Assembly: GCA_930367215.1 (NCBI GenBank)
Contig: OV884056.1
Coordinates: 48,732,308-48,796,307 of the forward strand
From: Pollenia angustigena
Taxonomy: Eukaryota; Arthropoda; Insecta; Diptera; Polleniidae
DNA: 64,000 bases
Reading direction: 5' to 3'
Part shown: positions 1 through 10,167 of the stretch, piece by piece
Layout of the letters: each line of letters opens with the position of its first letter
How positions within the stretch are numbered: the first letter of the stretch is position 1
Notes under the pieces: model-generated
What the model saw: only the letters and a program-made list of their open reading frames with translations
Databases searched by the model: none
What the model was told of the DNA's origin: nothing
Made by a program: the position numbers and the translations under genes

Positions 1-108
1 AATGAAAATAAAAATTTAAATTTAACAATGGCAGAGGTAAGTAGTTAGAATTGTGTTGATTTTTAACGTTTATAATAAATTATAATAAACAAAACATTTT
101 ACTTCATG

Positions 109-372
109 CTAGAAACGTCCAAAGATACAGTGCGACCGTGGCGTAAGTGGAATGGAGATGGCAGAACTGATAGAACCAGCAGAACTTTGTGGGACAAACT
201 TTGCAATTGAAGAGGCGAGTATTTGGAATTGTGTTCCTGGCGAGCACTTCACATCCAAATTATTTTTCTCCGTTGTCAAGCTGTTGGAGGGCACTGTATT
301 GAGCATTTCATTCTTTTTTCCATTGTAAGCCGGCACTATGTTGGACAATGTAAGCAAAAGAAGTTTTATAAA
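109..372 (-). other. possible remnant of a small secreted Cys-bearing peptide
   Basis: An open frame on the minus strand runs from a TAG near 402 to the stop near 109. It opens with a hydrophobic leucine/phenylalanine-rich stretch resembling a signal peptide, then a polar linker, then a CSPGTQF motif of the CxPGTxF kind seen at the start of pacifastin-type inhibitor repeats. The expected following cysteines are missing in this frame, but an NCKVC stretch appears one frame over, which would fit a decayed or frameshifted domain. There is no ATG in the hydrophobic part (the usable start is TTG), so this is not a confident gene. Alternatively it is a chance frame in a slightly GC-richer block. 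Confidence 0.2.
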
Positions 373-749
373 AAACCCGACAAATAAAACTAAAAACTAA
401 GAAGAAATTGAATTTACCAAACTAATAACAGTGTATTAAACAAGTTTTTTTATTTACAGCACTTTTTAAGCTTCACTTTAATTAATAATTTTTTAATTTA
501 CCTCGAGAATTCAATTTTGCGTACACATATGCTAAAATTCTTTTGCAATTGTTTACACACCGATCAGCTGTTTGTTTTGCAAAATTTCACTGGATACTGT
601 CTGCGTACTTTTTGAGATTTTTTCAGCCGATAGAGTAATATTGGTCTTACTCTCCCAAAAAAATTTACTGAGTATTTGCTACTGGAAAAGTACCCAGACA
701 GACCTAATAATTCAAACAGAAAGTTATGAAAATGGTTGTGAAGATAGAT
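373..749. other. AT-rich stretch, nothing recognised
   Basis: No reading frame, RNA signal or inverted repeat that I can support. Confidence 0.5.
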
Positions 750-928
750 AGAAAGAGATAGTGGGGTTATAATCGAAACATGCCAGGGCAACCTGTCCGT
801 GAAAACCTGGGTTCGATTCCCAGGTCAGTCAAGAATGGAAAATTATTAATAAATTTAAAATTTATTTCGTGTTGTAAACTATCTTTCTCTTTTAAAATAA
901 TTTAATGAAAATTAAATTTGATGAACTA
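750..928 (+). mobile_element. tRNA-like SINE, family A
   Basis: A perfect Pol III B box (GGTTCGATTCC, 810-820) lies inside a CCTGGGTTCGATTCCCAGG stem, preceded by a head (TCGAAACATGCCAG, 775-788) and followed by an AT-rich tail ending TTTAATGAAAATTAAATT. The same head and tail recur in opposite orientation at 3609-3785, so this is a dispersed repeat and not a tRNA gene. There is no acceptor stem or anticodon arm. Confidence 0.7.
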
Positions 929-1959
929 AAAATATTAAAATTCGGACTAAAAAGCATGAAAAGATCAATAAAATAACTACATACTAAAATTATCATTACA
1001 ATTATTTTGTTAAGTTAAATTGGTGTGTGTGTGTTTTTGTTTTGATTTGCAATTAAAATAACTCAAAGGTGTATTATAAAAGAAATAAGCCGAAACGCGT
1101 TTTATAAAGCAAAAAGGTAACAATATTCTTCTTTAAAATCTTTTTTTTGTTAGGAAGTGGAGAAGAAGTGACGGCCTCTAATTTTCTTCCTCCAAAAATC
1201 TTCTAATTACTTGCAGGGCTTAACACATTAGCACTTTTAACAACCCATTAAAAATTTTCCACATAAATCGTTGGTGTTAACAACACCCCCGTTCCCTTGT
1301 GTGTTTGCTAAAGAGATAAATTGTTTTAATTAGTAGAAATAAAGAAACACGTTGGTGCAAATTGTTCGTGTTTCTGTTTGTGGCACTAAACAAATTAACA
1401 TGTCAACCATTAATTTAGTCATCTGTTTAAAATGAAATTTTAAAAAACTTTAACGATTTTGTAAACAAAACACTTTGTTTATTTTAAACACCATTTAAAA
1501 TCGTATGTTTCGTTGTAGGAATTTTAAGTGTCGAGTTCTTTAACACAACAGGGATTTCCATAAAACTTATTAAAGTTAGTGTATTTTACAAAACTGGCGG
1601 ATGGCATAACATGAATAAAAATGATTTTCTTAAGACTTGTGTAACAACTGTTTCATGCTTAAAACACAGTTTGAGTTTACAGAAAAGAGAAAAATAAACA
1701 CATAATTGTAATGTAATTTAATTTGGCTGCGTTACGGATTTTTTTGTACATATCTGATAACCTAAATCATTTAAATCTTTTTTGAGTTTTGTCAAAAAAT
1801 AAAACAAGAACAAGTGCAAGTGCAAATGCTACTTTAAGCTCTGCCGAATCTTTAAAGTCCTCCACCAGAGTTAGAATATAAGAGGAGTGGATTTACTAAA
1901 AACTCAATACTGCAAATTCATAACAATCACGTACTACAAACTTCTTACTAAGATAATCA
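929..1959. other. AT-rich, no gene recognised
   Basis: A short TG run at 1022-1034 and long A/T tracts only. Neither strand shows a coding stretch I would defend. The 3' edge runs into the LINE remnant that begins near 1960. Confidence 0.45.
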
Positions 1960-2525
1960 AAAATAGAATAAGGCCATGTTTGGGAAATGAGGCTTAATTG
2001 TTAATAGAACAACGTGACCATCTATACCACATGTGGAAAAGGTACAATTTACCTGAACTACAATGTTAGCATCGTTTAGCGGGAAAAAGGGTTGTTTCAA
2101 AGATAAGACGCGATAAATCTTTACATTTTTATAACAAATTTTTAACAGCAGTTGACTGTAAAAATTGGCGAAAATATATGTATATGAGATATTAACATTA
2201 TTGACTCAGTTGACTGTTCATTGGAAGTTGATGTTAACTTGCTTAATGAAAATTTCACTAAGATTGCTTATCCGACTGTTCAGTCTAGTTTTTATGGTGA
2301 AAGTTTATCATTGATTTCATGTAGTTAATTTAATTTCTAATACACTAACACTTGTGATGTATTTTACTCTTTCAATGCAATGAAATCTAATTCAATTGGT
2401 TTAGATAAAATCAACCAGAAATTTGCTAATATTATTCTTCCTTGGGTAATTCGATATGTTACACATCTTTTTAAAACAATTCTGAATTTTTCGTTGAACT
2501 GTGTGAACTGTGAGTTCATCAAATT

Positions 2526-2633
2526 TTATTTTCAATAAATATTTTAACTGAAGGAAGGATTTTAACAACATAAAATTAATTAAAATTTATTGATAATTTT
2601 TTTGCTTGCTGAGCTGGGAATCGAACTCGGGTT
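2526..2633 (-). mobile_element. tRNA-like SINE, family A, reverse copy
   Basis: The reverse complement of 2611-2631 reads as a B-box region (GAGTTCGATTCCCAGCTC), and the tail runs leftward to about 2526. It abuts plus-oriented tails of the same family at 2634-2825, making a head-to-head composite. Confidence 0.65.
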
Positions 2634-2825
2634 GAATTTACGTTTCGAGAAGAATAAAAATTATGAATTAATTTCATGTTGTAGAAATCCTACCTTCAGT
2701 AAAATAATTTAATAAAAATTTAATTTAATGAATTTACGTTTCGAGAAGAATAAAAATTATGAATTAATTTCATGTTGTAGAAATCCTACCTTCAGTAAAA
2801 TAATTTAATAATAATTAAATTTAAT
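2634..2825 (+). repeat. two tandem 96-bp units of SINE tail
   Basis: The unit beginning GAATTTACGTTTCGAGAAG at 2634 repeats at 2730 with almost no differences. Each unit contains the SINE tail (AATTTCATGTTGTAG, ...CTTCAGTAAAATAATTTAATA). The near identity implies a recent local duplication. Confidence 0.8.
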
Positions 2826-3090
2826 GAACTCAAGCCTAACGAAATATTCAAATTAAAAATCGAACTACTAAATCACAATTGTACTAAATAGCTAAAAATA
2901 TCACAAGCTCTTTATGTTTATATTTGTACTTCAAGTTGTACAAATCAAATGTCGAAGAAAGTGGACAAAAAAATAGGAAACAAATGTACTCAGGACAAAG
3001 TCTTGACAGAAAGAGTACGAAAAAACAGAAAAAGAAACATGTAAATAAATTGAAAAATGATAATTAAAAAATGTTAAAGATTGATTTTTG

Positions 3091-3296
3091 ACTGTTGGCT
3101 AGCTGGTACCGCAGTGGTGCAGAGGGTAGAACTGCAAATAATTCTGATGATGAGAATTTGGTTATTCTCGAAACGTAAATTCAACCTGAGTTCGATCCCC
3201 AGCTTAGCCAAGAAAAAAAACTATCAATAAATTTTTATTAATTTCATGTTGCAAAACATCTTTTTAATATTATAATTTTAACCTGTACATTTCCAA
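3091..3296 (+). mobile_element. tRNA-like SINE, family A, longest copy
   Basis: Carries an A-box-like TGGCTAGCTGG (3096-3106) and a B-box AGTTCGATCC (3189-3198) inside GAGTTCGATCCCCAGC, then the family tail (AATTTCATGTTGCAAAAC). The spacing of A and B boxes (about 90 bp) is longer than in a tRNA gene. The copy lies inside the LINE pseudogene. Confidence 0.75.
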
Positions 3297-3608
3297 TACA
3301 GTGGAAACATGCTAAAATTGTTCCAGCACCAAATGGCGAATCTCTCCTAAGTTTTTGAAAAGGTGTTATATAAACAAATTTAAAACCATTTTAATGACAT
3401 TAACCTGTTAACTAATCGTCAATCTGAAATCAGACCTCAGCGCAGCTGTACTTCAGCTATTACCGATGTGAAAAAGCTTAGATAAAAAAAATTAAGTTTT
3501 TGCTATTATTGGAGCACTCAAAAGGTTTTCATACAATGCACCATTCAAGCTTGTGCATGAAATTGTTAAAATTATTTTTTTTATCCAAATTTTAAATTTT
3601 TAAATCAG

Positions 3609-3785
3609 GCTTCAGTTCATGAAATTTAATTTTCATTAAATTATTTAATGAAGAAAAGAATTTTTAGAACATGAAATTAATTAAAATTTCATTGATAATT
3701 TTTCATTCTTGACTGACGCTGGGAGTGAACTCACGTTCACGAACAGGTTGATCTGACATGTTTCGATAGTAGCCACTATCGAATA
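3609..3785 (-). mobile_element. tRNA-like SINE, family A, reverse copy
   Basis: Read in reverse, the head (TCGAAACATGTCAG), the ACCTGTTCGTGAA block, a mutated B box (GAGTTCACTCC) and TCAGTCAAG match the copy at 750-928 in order. The head end (3760-3785) was the landing site for the repeated hAT-end material that follows. Confidence 0.7.
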
Positions 3786-4152
3786 ATAATAATAAAAATA
3801 ATTGTTCGAATAATTTAGATTTGCTTATTTCGATTAATCGAATAATAATAATAATATATAGTATTTCTGTTAAATGTTTAATTTTTTTAATGTTAAGGTT
3901 GGTCTGTCATGTTTCGATAGTAACCGCTAAGGTGTTTAGTCGATTAATTGCTGTTCGATTAATCAAACAATTTTAGACGAATAATTGTTCGAATAATTTT
4001 GATTTGCTTACTTCTATTAAAGGGTTAATCGAAGAATTTGTACCGATTAACTTATACCGATTAATCGAATAATAATAATATATAGTATTTCTGTTAAATG
4101 TATAATTTTTTTAAAATTAAGGCCGATCTGACATATTTTCGGTAGTAACCTC
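3726..4152. repeat. tandem units made of SINE head plus hAT end
   Basis: The block GATCTGACATGTTTCGATAG... followed by CGAATAATAATAAT...TATAGTATTTCTG occurs at about 3735, again from about 3900, and a third head starts near 4123. Units are roughly 160 and 220 bp. Each joins a SINE head to CGATTAATCG-rich sequence of the adjacent hAT, so the array was made after the hAT landed in the SINE. Confidence 0.65.
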
Positions 4153-4324
4153 TAGGGTGTTTAGTCGATTAATTCTTGTTCAGAGTAGCTAAAATGGAAT
4201 ATTTTTATGAACTTTCATTACTGGGTCGTTTTGAAAGTTTGCTCGATTTTAAATCCACTTCAATTCGATTTCTAGAACATGCCCGTATTTTTTGACAAAC
4301 AAAAATCATGCGTTTCTCTTTAAG

Positions 4325-4690
4325 AATGAGTTTTATTTAAAAATATTTTACGAAGGATAAATCTAATAATGCTAAATGTAACAGGTGTCCAAAAATGTAT
4401 TAACATAAATTTTCTTCAACAACTTCACTAATTTACCACTTACACAGTGACTATAACAGATTAATTAAGGAGATGCTCCACCAACAAAATCAAAGGGGGC
4501 TGCAAGTGGTCCAATGTTAAACAAGATACTTTCATCGATTCTCTAGAGAAAATTATTTGCAGAAGCATAGCTGAAGATGGAATGCCCGTGAAAAGTTTTA
4601 AGAAATCCGAAGTTATATTGACTCTTTTTAAATCTATGTGCCCGCAAGAGAAGCAACAGTTTGGAGCTACATTGACAAGTTTTATTTAAA
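4325..4690 (+). pseudogene. hAT BED zinc-finger / transposase N-terminal remnant
   Basis: Frames spell KYFTKDKSNNAKCNRC, then a TSLIYHLHSDYNRL stretch: the Cys-x2-Cys and His-bearing arms of a BED finger, the usual N-terminal DNA-binding domain of hAT transposases. After several stops comes an uninterrupted IAEDGMPVKSFKKSEV / MCPQEKQQFGATL stretch, in the position of the linker before the hAT catalytic core. The core itself is missing. Confidence 0.6.
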
Positions 4691-5457
4691 AAAGAATATT
4701 TATTTACACAGGTACTAAATTTTTCTAAAATTATCGCAAAAAAAAATCTCGTAATTTATAAAATTTCTGGATTTAGAATTATTCGATTAATCGATTAATA
4801 TTAAAATTTTAGTCGTTTAATCGAATAAGTTAAAAATGCCAAATAACGATTAATCGAACAAAAATAGAAGCCGATTGAAAAGTTTCAAAAAATCCAAAGT
4901 TATATTGACTCATTTTAAAATCTAACTGCCCGAAAGTAAAACAACAATTCGGAGCTACATTGACAAGTTTTATTTAAAAAAGAATATTTATTTACACAGG
5001 TACTAATTTTCTCTAAAATTATCGAAAAAAAAATCTCGTAATTTCTAAAATTTCTGGATTTAGAATTATTCGATTAATCGATTAATTTTAAAATTTTTTT
5101 CGTTTAATCGAATAGGTTAACAATGAAAAACACCGATTAATCGAAAAAAAAAAATAAAACCCAATTGAAAAGTTTAAAAAAATCCAAAGTCATAATGACT
5201 CCTTTTAAAATCTAAGTGCCCGAAAGTGAAGCAACAATTTGGAGCTACATTGACAAGTTTTATTTAAAAAAGAATATTTATTTACACAAGTATATTCTAA
5301 TTTTTTCTAAAATTATCGAAAAAAACTCGTTATTTATAAAATTTTTGGATTAAGAATAATTCGATTAATCGATTAAATTTAAAATTTTATTCGTTAAATC
5401 GAATAAGTTAAAAAAGCCAAATATCGATTAATCGTTTAATCGAATAAAAATAAAACC
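4591..5457. repeat. three tandem ~288-bp units inside the hAT element
   Basis: Units start with GAAAAGTTT..AA..ATCC near 4590, 4877 and 5167. Each includes GGAGCTACATTGACAAG and a CGATTAATCGATTAA block. Units are highly similar, so an internal array expanded within the element. Confidence 0.85.
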
Positions 5458-5804
5458 CGATTAATTGAATACCCTAGTAACCACACTATCTCCTCAGACA
5501 TCTTTGTCACTTAACACTTTAAATTTTATACGTTTGCTGTGAAACTGATGTCGTCATAACTTTCAAGTGGATGCCAATCAGCTGCAAATGGTGAATCTAT
5601 TTATATCGCTTTCTTTATAAGTAGCTAGAGAAGTTTCTTAGGGATCTATTCTCGGACCCCTGCTAAACTCGTTACATGCGAAGGGTCTTCCATAACAGCT
5701 CTCGTATTCTAGAATACGGTCAGCTCTTACTGCGTTGTCTCAAGGAGTCAGCTAAACTGTATTACAATTAAGCCATCGTGACCATGATTTAAAGTGCAAT
5801 ACTT

Positions 5805-5957
5805 AAGTGCCCCGGTAGGCTAGCTAGTAGTGAGCTAGTCTATCAACCCCGGGATTGCGGGTTCGATTCCCGCCAGAGACTTTGGTTTCTTTCCTGCAGA
5901 CAAGCGTAAAGCTTCGCGGGGATTAGCATAGGGAATTAAAAAAAAAAAAAAAAAAAA
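5805..5957 (+). mobile_element. tRNA-derived SINE, family B, with A-tail
   Basis: CCCCGGTAGGCTAGCTAGTA head, B box GGTTCGATTCC (5860-5870) inside GCGGGTTCGATTCCCGC, then a non-tRNA body (TTTGGTTTCTTTCCTGCAG) and a 20-nt A run (5938-5957). The same head and B-box block occur inverted at 36118-36225. Confidence 0.8.
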
Positions 5958-5988
5958 TTAAGCATACGTCTCTGGACTTAACTTCTAA

Positions 5989-6104
5989 CCCCCGTATTTA
6001 TAAAAATTTTAAACATTTAATAAAGGTTTACAAAACAAATTTTGTATGAAAATTTGCCTTAATAAACGTTTGTTAAATTTAATAATCGTTTATAAATACG
6101 GGGG
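5989..6104. mobile_element. 116-bp MITE, TAA target duplication
   Basis: Ends CCCCCGTATTTATAAA and its inverse, flanked by TAA at 5986-5988 and 6105-6107. A 3-bp TWA duplication is characteristic of PIF/Harbinger elements. No coding capacity. Confidence 0.75.
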
Positions 6105-6291
6105 TAAATGATTTGCAAATCACTAAAAACGCTATAAGATTAAGAAAACAACTGAGGGAATATTTATTTTTTTTTGAAAATTTGTTTATGTTTTTTAGTT
6201 TTATTTTTATATTAAACTTTCGTTTTACTCTAATTAAATATAATTTATGTAGTTCTTACGGAATACATTCTTTTATTTCGTATGAGCTTTA

Positions 6292-6564
6292 GTCCGAGTT
6301 TAGACGAGCGAACATTTGGAAGGAAAACATCTGGAGTTCTCTTTCGTTTTTTCATTCACGGTCACGCAGCCGAACATGTTGCCGGAAACATTCTGTTAGT
6401 ATTGCTGTTTTTTTTTTTTTCTTAAAAAGCAAAGTCAACAAAGAAAATGAGAACAAAGCGTGTCGCCGAGTACCGAACACAAAAACCATTCTCTCTTCCC
6501 CACCCGTAATTTGCTACCAAACAAAATGTTTCGCTTCCAAATGTTTGCCTGTCTAAATGGACAC
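6292..6564. mobile_element. 273-bp MITE, TTA target duplication
   Basis: Ends GTCCGAGTTTAGAC and (inverse) GTGTCCATTTAGAC, with CAAACATTTGGAAG-like sequence extending the inverted repeat. Flanked by TTA at 6289-6291 and 6565-6567. PIF/Harbinger-type duplication. Confidence 0.75.
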
Positions 6565-6567
6565 TTA

Positions 6568-7098
6568 GAATTTTTGCCAGCAGACAGAAAAGGCTTAACG
6601 CGCTGCACAAGGTTGGTCTGTAAATGTAATTTGTAAAAAACTTTAATTAAAAAAGCAATTAATAAATATTTGTAAAGGCTTAAGGTAAATTAAAAATTAT
6701 GTTAACAAAAAAGGTTAACCCAAGTAAAAAAGTTAAAAATGTACACATTAAAAATGAAAAAAGTTAAGAAAATTAACCAAAATTAGCATTATATTAATTT
6801 AAAAAGGCAACAACCTTCACTTTGAATCACCAAATAATTCCATAGAAAATAAACTTCAATGACATTCTTTTTTTCCCCAAACTTAAGTACGAAAAACTTA
6901 TTTTTATTTTTACATTTTTCATAAGCTTAACTAATTTAAATAACGAGAATTTTTTTTTAACAATTAAAAAGGACGGAAATACAGGGGACTTAAACATTTT
7001 TTTAGGTCAATGATTAAAGAGCTGTTAAATTTTCGTGGTAATGTTTTACACAGTTATTTGGTTTTAACTAAAAATGGTTTCTTATTAAAACGATCTTC
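6568..7098. other. AT-rich, nothing recognised
   Basis: No coding frame or repeat relation found within the window. Confidence 0.45.
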
Positions 7099-7290
7099 GT
7101 ATGACGTGCTGAATTCCCAGTTTTTCATATTTGACAAATACACTGAAATTTATTGTTGAGGGAAAGCTAGCCTCTATGCGCATTTCGCCGGTTGCTTAAA
7201 CCAGCTCATCAGGAAACCTTTTCCAAAGATTTTAGAAAAGCCAAAAATATTAAACAAATAAAACCCTAAAGCGAATAAGAGTTATAAACA
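7099..7290 (-). repeat. hammerhead-bearing repeat, copy 1
   Basis: About 190 bp shared with 25793-25975: both run from a GATGTGCTTAATTCCCA-like edge, through the hammerhead core, to AATAAAAC..TAAAGCGAAT. It has no coding frame. The shared boundaries, in unrelated surroundings, mark it as a dispersed element. Known carriers of such ribozymes include Penelope-like elements and small retrotransposon-type repeats; which applies here is not shown. Confidence 0.7.
7161..7224 (-). ncRNA. type I hammerhead ribozyme
   Basis: On the minus strand all conserved core positions are present in order. Stem I 5' arm is 7224-7213, then CTGATGA (7212-7206). Stem II is GCTGGTT / AACCGGC (7205-7199 with 7193-7187), seven pairs, one of them G-U, closed by a TAAGC loop. 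GAAA follows (7186-7183), then the self-complementary ATGCGCAT that supplies stem III with A15.1-U16.1. Cleavage is predicted after A17 (7175). The stem I 3' arm (7174-7161) pairs its first six bases and then TTTCC with GGAAA across an internal loop. The very short loopless stem III matches minimal type I hammerheads that are known to work better as dimers. Self-cleavage is an inference. Confidence 0.75.
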
Positions 7291-8667
7291 CTCTAAGTCT
7301 TACTTGTAACAATATCAAAGCTTAAACAAAACACCAACAATAAACAGTGAGTTTATCTTTTCTTACATCCCCCTACAATTGGTTGGGTTTTTTCTGACCC
7401 GAATTGTAGTTGTAAGTGGGTTAAAAGAAAAAACAAAATTTAAAAACAAACCGCTTCATTATATTGTCTTCGTAAGAAAACAACGAAATAAACCAATTTG
7501 CCAATTCAGTTTTATGCACGGGCATTTCATTTTTCATTTTAACAAAATGTTTTTAATACGAATACAAAAATTAACTTAAATAATACACAAAATTGGCAGA
7601 CGTGACTAGCCCGCATGATTTTTTTTTTTTTTTTTTTTTTAGTTCAGCAAATGCCAACACGGAACAGTCAGACTCTGTGCCAATAACTTTTGACACTTAA
7701 TAATTTGATAAGAGTCAAATCTAATTCAGATTTAGAACACGTTCACCTAGAAAATTTGAGTTCAATTTTTAAAAAGCCATCACTTTTTGTATTGTTACAG
7801 AAAAAAAAAATGCTGGAAACAAATTCAGTAATTTTGTTGGCTTCATAGAAAACTAGTTTTTTATCTTAAAACATATTTTTTATTACCATAAATTATATCT
7901 TTTCTCAAATAGAAACTAGATTAAAATACCTTAAAATGTTAAGGGAAACATAAATTTCAAAATTTATTTCTTCTTAAATAGAAACTAGATTAAAATACCC
8001 AAAAATGTTAAGGAAAACTTAAATTTCAAAAGTTATTGAGTTTTTGTGCAACTGGGCGTATGATTGTTATTGATAACATTGCTTTTCAAAATGGAGCTAT
8101 TTAAAAGTTACCTTAATATGAATTACCTGATTCTTATGTATTTTCATCTGCTGATGACGATAGCGTGATTAGTTTTTCCCTAACAGCTTTAGTTTCAAAG
8201 ATAAAGTGACACATATTATTTGAACAATTAACACTATTTTCTATTTTATTCGGTCAGTTTTTCGCTAACGGTCTTCAAAACCTTAAAATACTTTCTGGTT
8301 ATTAATCTACACAAAAATCTCTTTCTTTTGTGAAGGGTCACGTTATTGAATTTATCAGGATATCTCACTGCTATTGCAAGGATATTAACATTTTTGTGTT
8401 TTTGGTTCAGTCCTTAAAACTTTTGTATGTAAATTTTCTGCTATAAAAACAATAACTTTGATAATAACAGATCCTTATGTATTTTTGTCTTCTCATTACA
8501 AATTTAAAATTCGTTTTCGCCTACCAACTTTTGGTTAAGAGATACTGTGCATTAATTTAAAAAAATAAATGAATTTGGTTTTTGTGTGAAATTTATCATC
8601 AACAACAAAATGGTTACGAAGAAAACGAATTGTGCGAATAATCCAGACAGTTTTGTGTCAGTATATT
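7291..8667. other. no gene; poly-T and a 69-bp duplicated block
   Basis: Contains a 22-nt T run (7619-7640) and two tandem copies of an AAATAGAAACTAGATTAAAA block, near 7907 and 7976 (period 69). Open frames here are short and without recognisable domains. Confidence 0.5.
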
Positions 8668-10167
8668 TTTATACCCTACACCACAATTAGTTGTGGAGAG
8701 GGTATACTAAGTTTGTCATTCCGTGTGAAACTTTTTTATTATTCATCTAAGACCCCATAAAGTATATATATTCTGGGTCCTTGAGTAATTCTAAGTCGAT
8801 TTAGCAATGTCCGTCTGTCTGTCTGTCCATCTGTCCGTCTGTTGAAAACACGCTCACTTTCGAAAAACTCAAAAGAAATAAAAACACTTGGTGCCAAATT
8901 GCTTGTAGTTATCCTAAGCCGTATGGGATTGAAATCCAGCAAAATCGGTTCAGTAGGATCAGAGATATGAATCAAAATCTGGGACCACCACCTAAAAAAA
9001 TTTATAATTTTGTTACAAAAACGTATGTAAATGGTGGAATAATGCACAGAATTATATAAGATTTCGTTAAAATTTGTTTTATACGACTGGAAATCTCGCT
9101 GTAAAATTTCGTGAAGATCCGTCCATAATTTCACCTAGGCCCCATATAAACCCTACTTCCGGAAAACAGCTAAGTACGCTTAAAACCGTAAAAAATAATG
9201 CTATCATAACAAAATTTGGTACCTCACAGTTTTATTGAACCGGAAATAAGACTGTAAAATTTTGTGAAGAACGGTCCATAGTATACCATAGGCCCCATAT
9301 AAACCCTACTACCGGAAAACTGTTCAGTACGCCTTAAACCGCAATTTACAATGCTATCATAATAGAAATTTGTAGGTCACAGTTTTATAGGAGTAAAAAT
9401 AAGACTGTGAAATTTCGTGGAAATCGGTCCATAATTTACCGTAGGCCCCATATAAACCCTACTTCCGGAAAACAGTTTAGTACGCCTAAAACGGTAAAAA
9501 TAATGCTTTCATAACAAAATTTGGTACATCACAGTTTTATTGAACCAGAAAAAAGACTGTAAAATTATGTGAAGAACGGTCCATAATTTACCCTAGGCCC
9601 CATATAAAGCCCACTCTGGTTAAATAATTAAATACGCCTTAAACCGTAGCAGATATAGATATTGCGGTAAACTTTCTTCCAGCTTAGCTTCATGAGGCCA
9701 GAAAAAATGTTGTGGAATTTTGTGATATACGGTCCATAATTTACCTTAGATCCCATATTAGCAGTCTTCTGAAATTCACTGAAAACGCTTAAACTAATTC
9801 ATCCGCTGTATTGAAATGTATGTTTTTTCTGCAGAATTTTGGGATGATTGGTTCATAGCTTACCATGGCTCCAATATAAGTTGCCCTCCTGAAAATCATT
9901 TAAGTTCGGCTTAAACTGTAACGAATCGTGATATTTTATTTAAGCTAGTTAAAATTGCTAAAAAAAAAAAGCTTTGAACTTTCTGATTGTCGGTCAATAA
10001 CTTAATATTGGTTTTAACCGCAACCAATTTGAATGCAGATGTTTGTTTTCATAAAGATTATAATAATTCAATAGTCATCATACAGATTTTACTCCTAAAA
10101 CATTCGAACTGTCGGTGGAGGGTATCAAAGATTAGGCACAGCCGAATATAGCACTCTAACTTGTTTT
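8668..10167. mobile_element. DINE-1/INE-1-like element, copy F1
   Basis: Begins with a hairpin (ATACCCTACACCACAATTAG with its complement, 8671-8706), then ACCCCATAAAGTATATATAT, then GTCCGTCTGTCTGTCTGTCC: the layout of the Drosophila DINE-1/INE-1 Helentron-related elements. The body is about six degenerate ~145-bp tandem units (CCCATATAAACCCTACTTCC, ...ACTGTAAAATTTCGTG). It ends at a conserved block, GGCACAGCCGAATATAGCAC (10136-10155). No coding capacity. Confidence 0.75.

Larger units (their letters stand above)
4153..5476 (+). mobile_element. non-autonomous hAT element with 8-bp TSD
   Basis: The left end TAGGGTGTTTAGTCGATTAA and right end (reverse complement TAGGGTATTCAATTAATCGG) form terminal inverted repeats. 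Flanks are GTAACCTC (4145-4152) and GTAACCAC (5477-5484), an 8-bp target duplication with one mismatch, as expected for hAT. The interior is full of CGATTAATCG palindromes and holds a zinc-finger remnant and a tandem array. The target was the head of a family-A SINE: deleting the element restores a TTTCGATAGTAACC..CACTATC run like the one at 740-780. Confidence 0.85.
1960..5790 (+). pseudogene. LINE reverse transcriptase pseudogene split by SINE and hAT insertions
   Basis: Remnant of a non-LTR retrotransposon ORF2. Translating successive frames gives recognisable blocks in the right order: a linker upstream of the RT (KRVVSKIRR, then FYNKFLTAVDCKNWRKY, about 2080-2180); the SNSIGLDKINQKF / ILPWVIRYVTHLF block (2390-2485); FPIQWKHAKIVPAPN (3285-3335); QSEIRPQRSCTSAITDV (3420-3475); a decayed catalytic block LEHSKGFHTMHH (3510-3545), where functional enzymes have LDHSKAFD; and GSILGPLLNSLHAKGLP (5640-5690), the RT motif that follows the fingers. 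Many stops and frameshifts. The pieces are separated by SINE material (2520-3285) and by a SINE plus hAT block (3590-5484). The order of blocks matches Jockey/CR1-like RTs; the exact clade is not determinable here. Confidence 0.75.

Noticed and set aside
780..830. tRNA gene suggested by a perfect B box
   Set aside because: No cloverleaf, acceptor stem or anticodon arm; sequence recurs with an AT-rich tail, so it is a SINE. The same applies at 3189, 5860 and 36174.
8148..8172. Another hammerhead-like CTGATGA
   Set aside because: No stem II and no GAAA follow; chance occurrence.
8739..9134. 131-codon open frame on the minus strand
   Set aside because: Lies wholly in DINE-like element F1; product reflects its GTCTGTC repeats. 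The same holds for frames at 10707-11224, 16316, 34412, 42531 and 42884.
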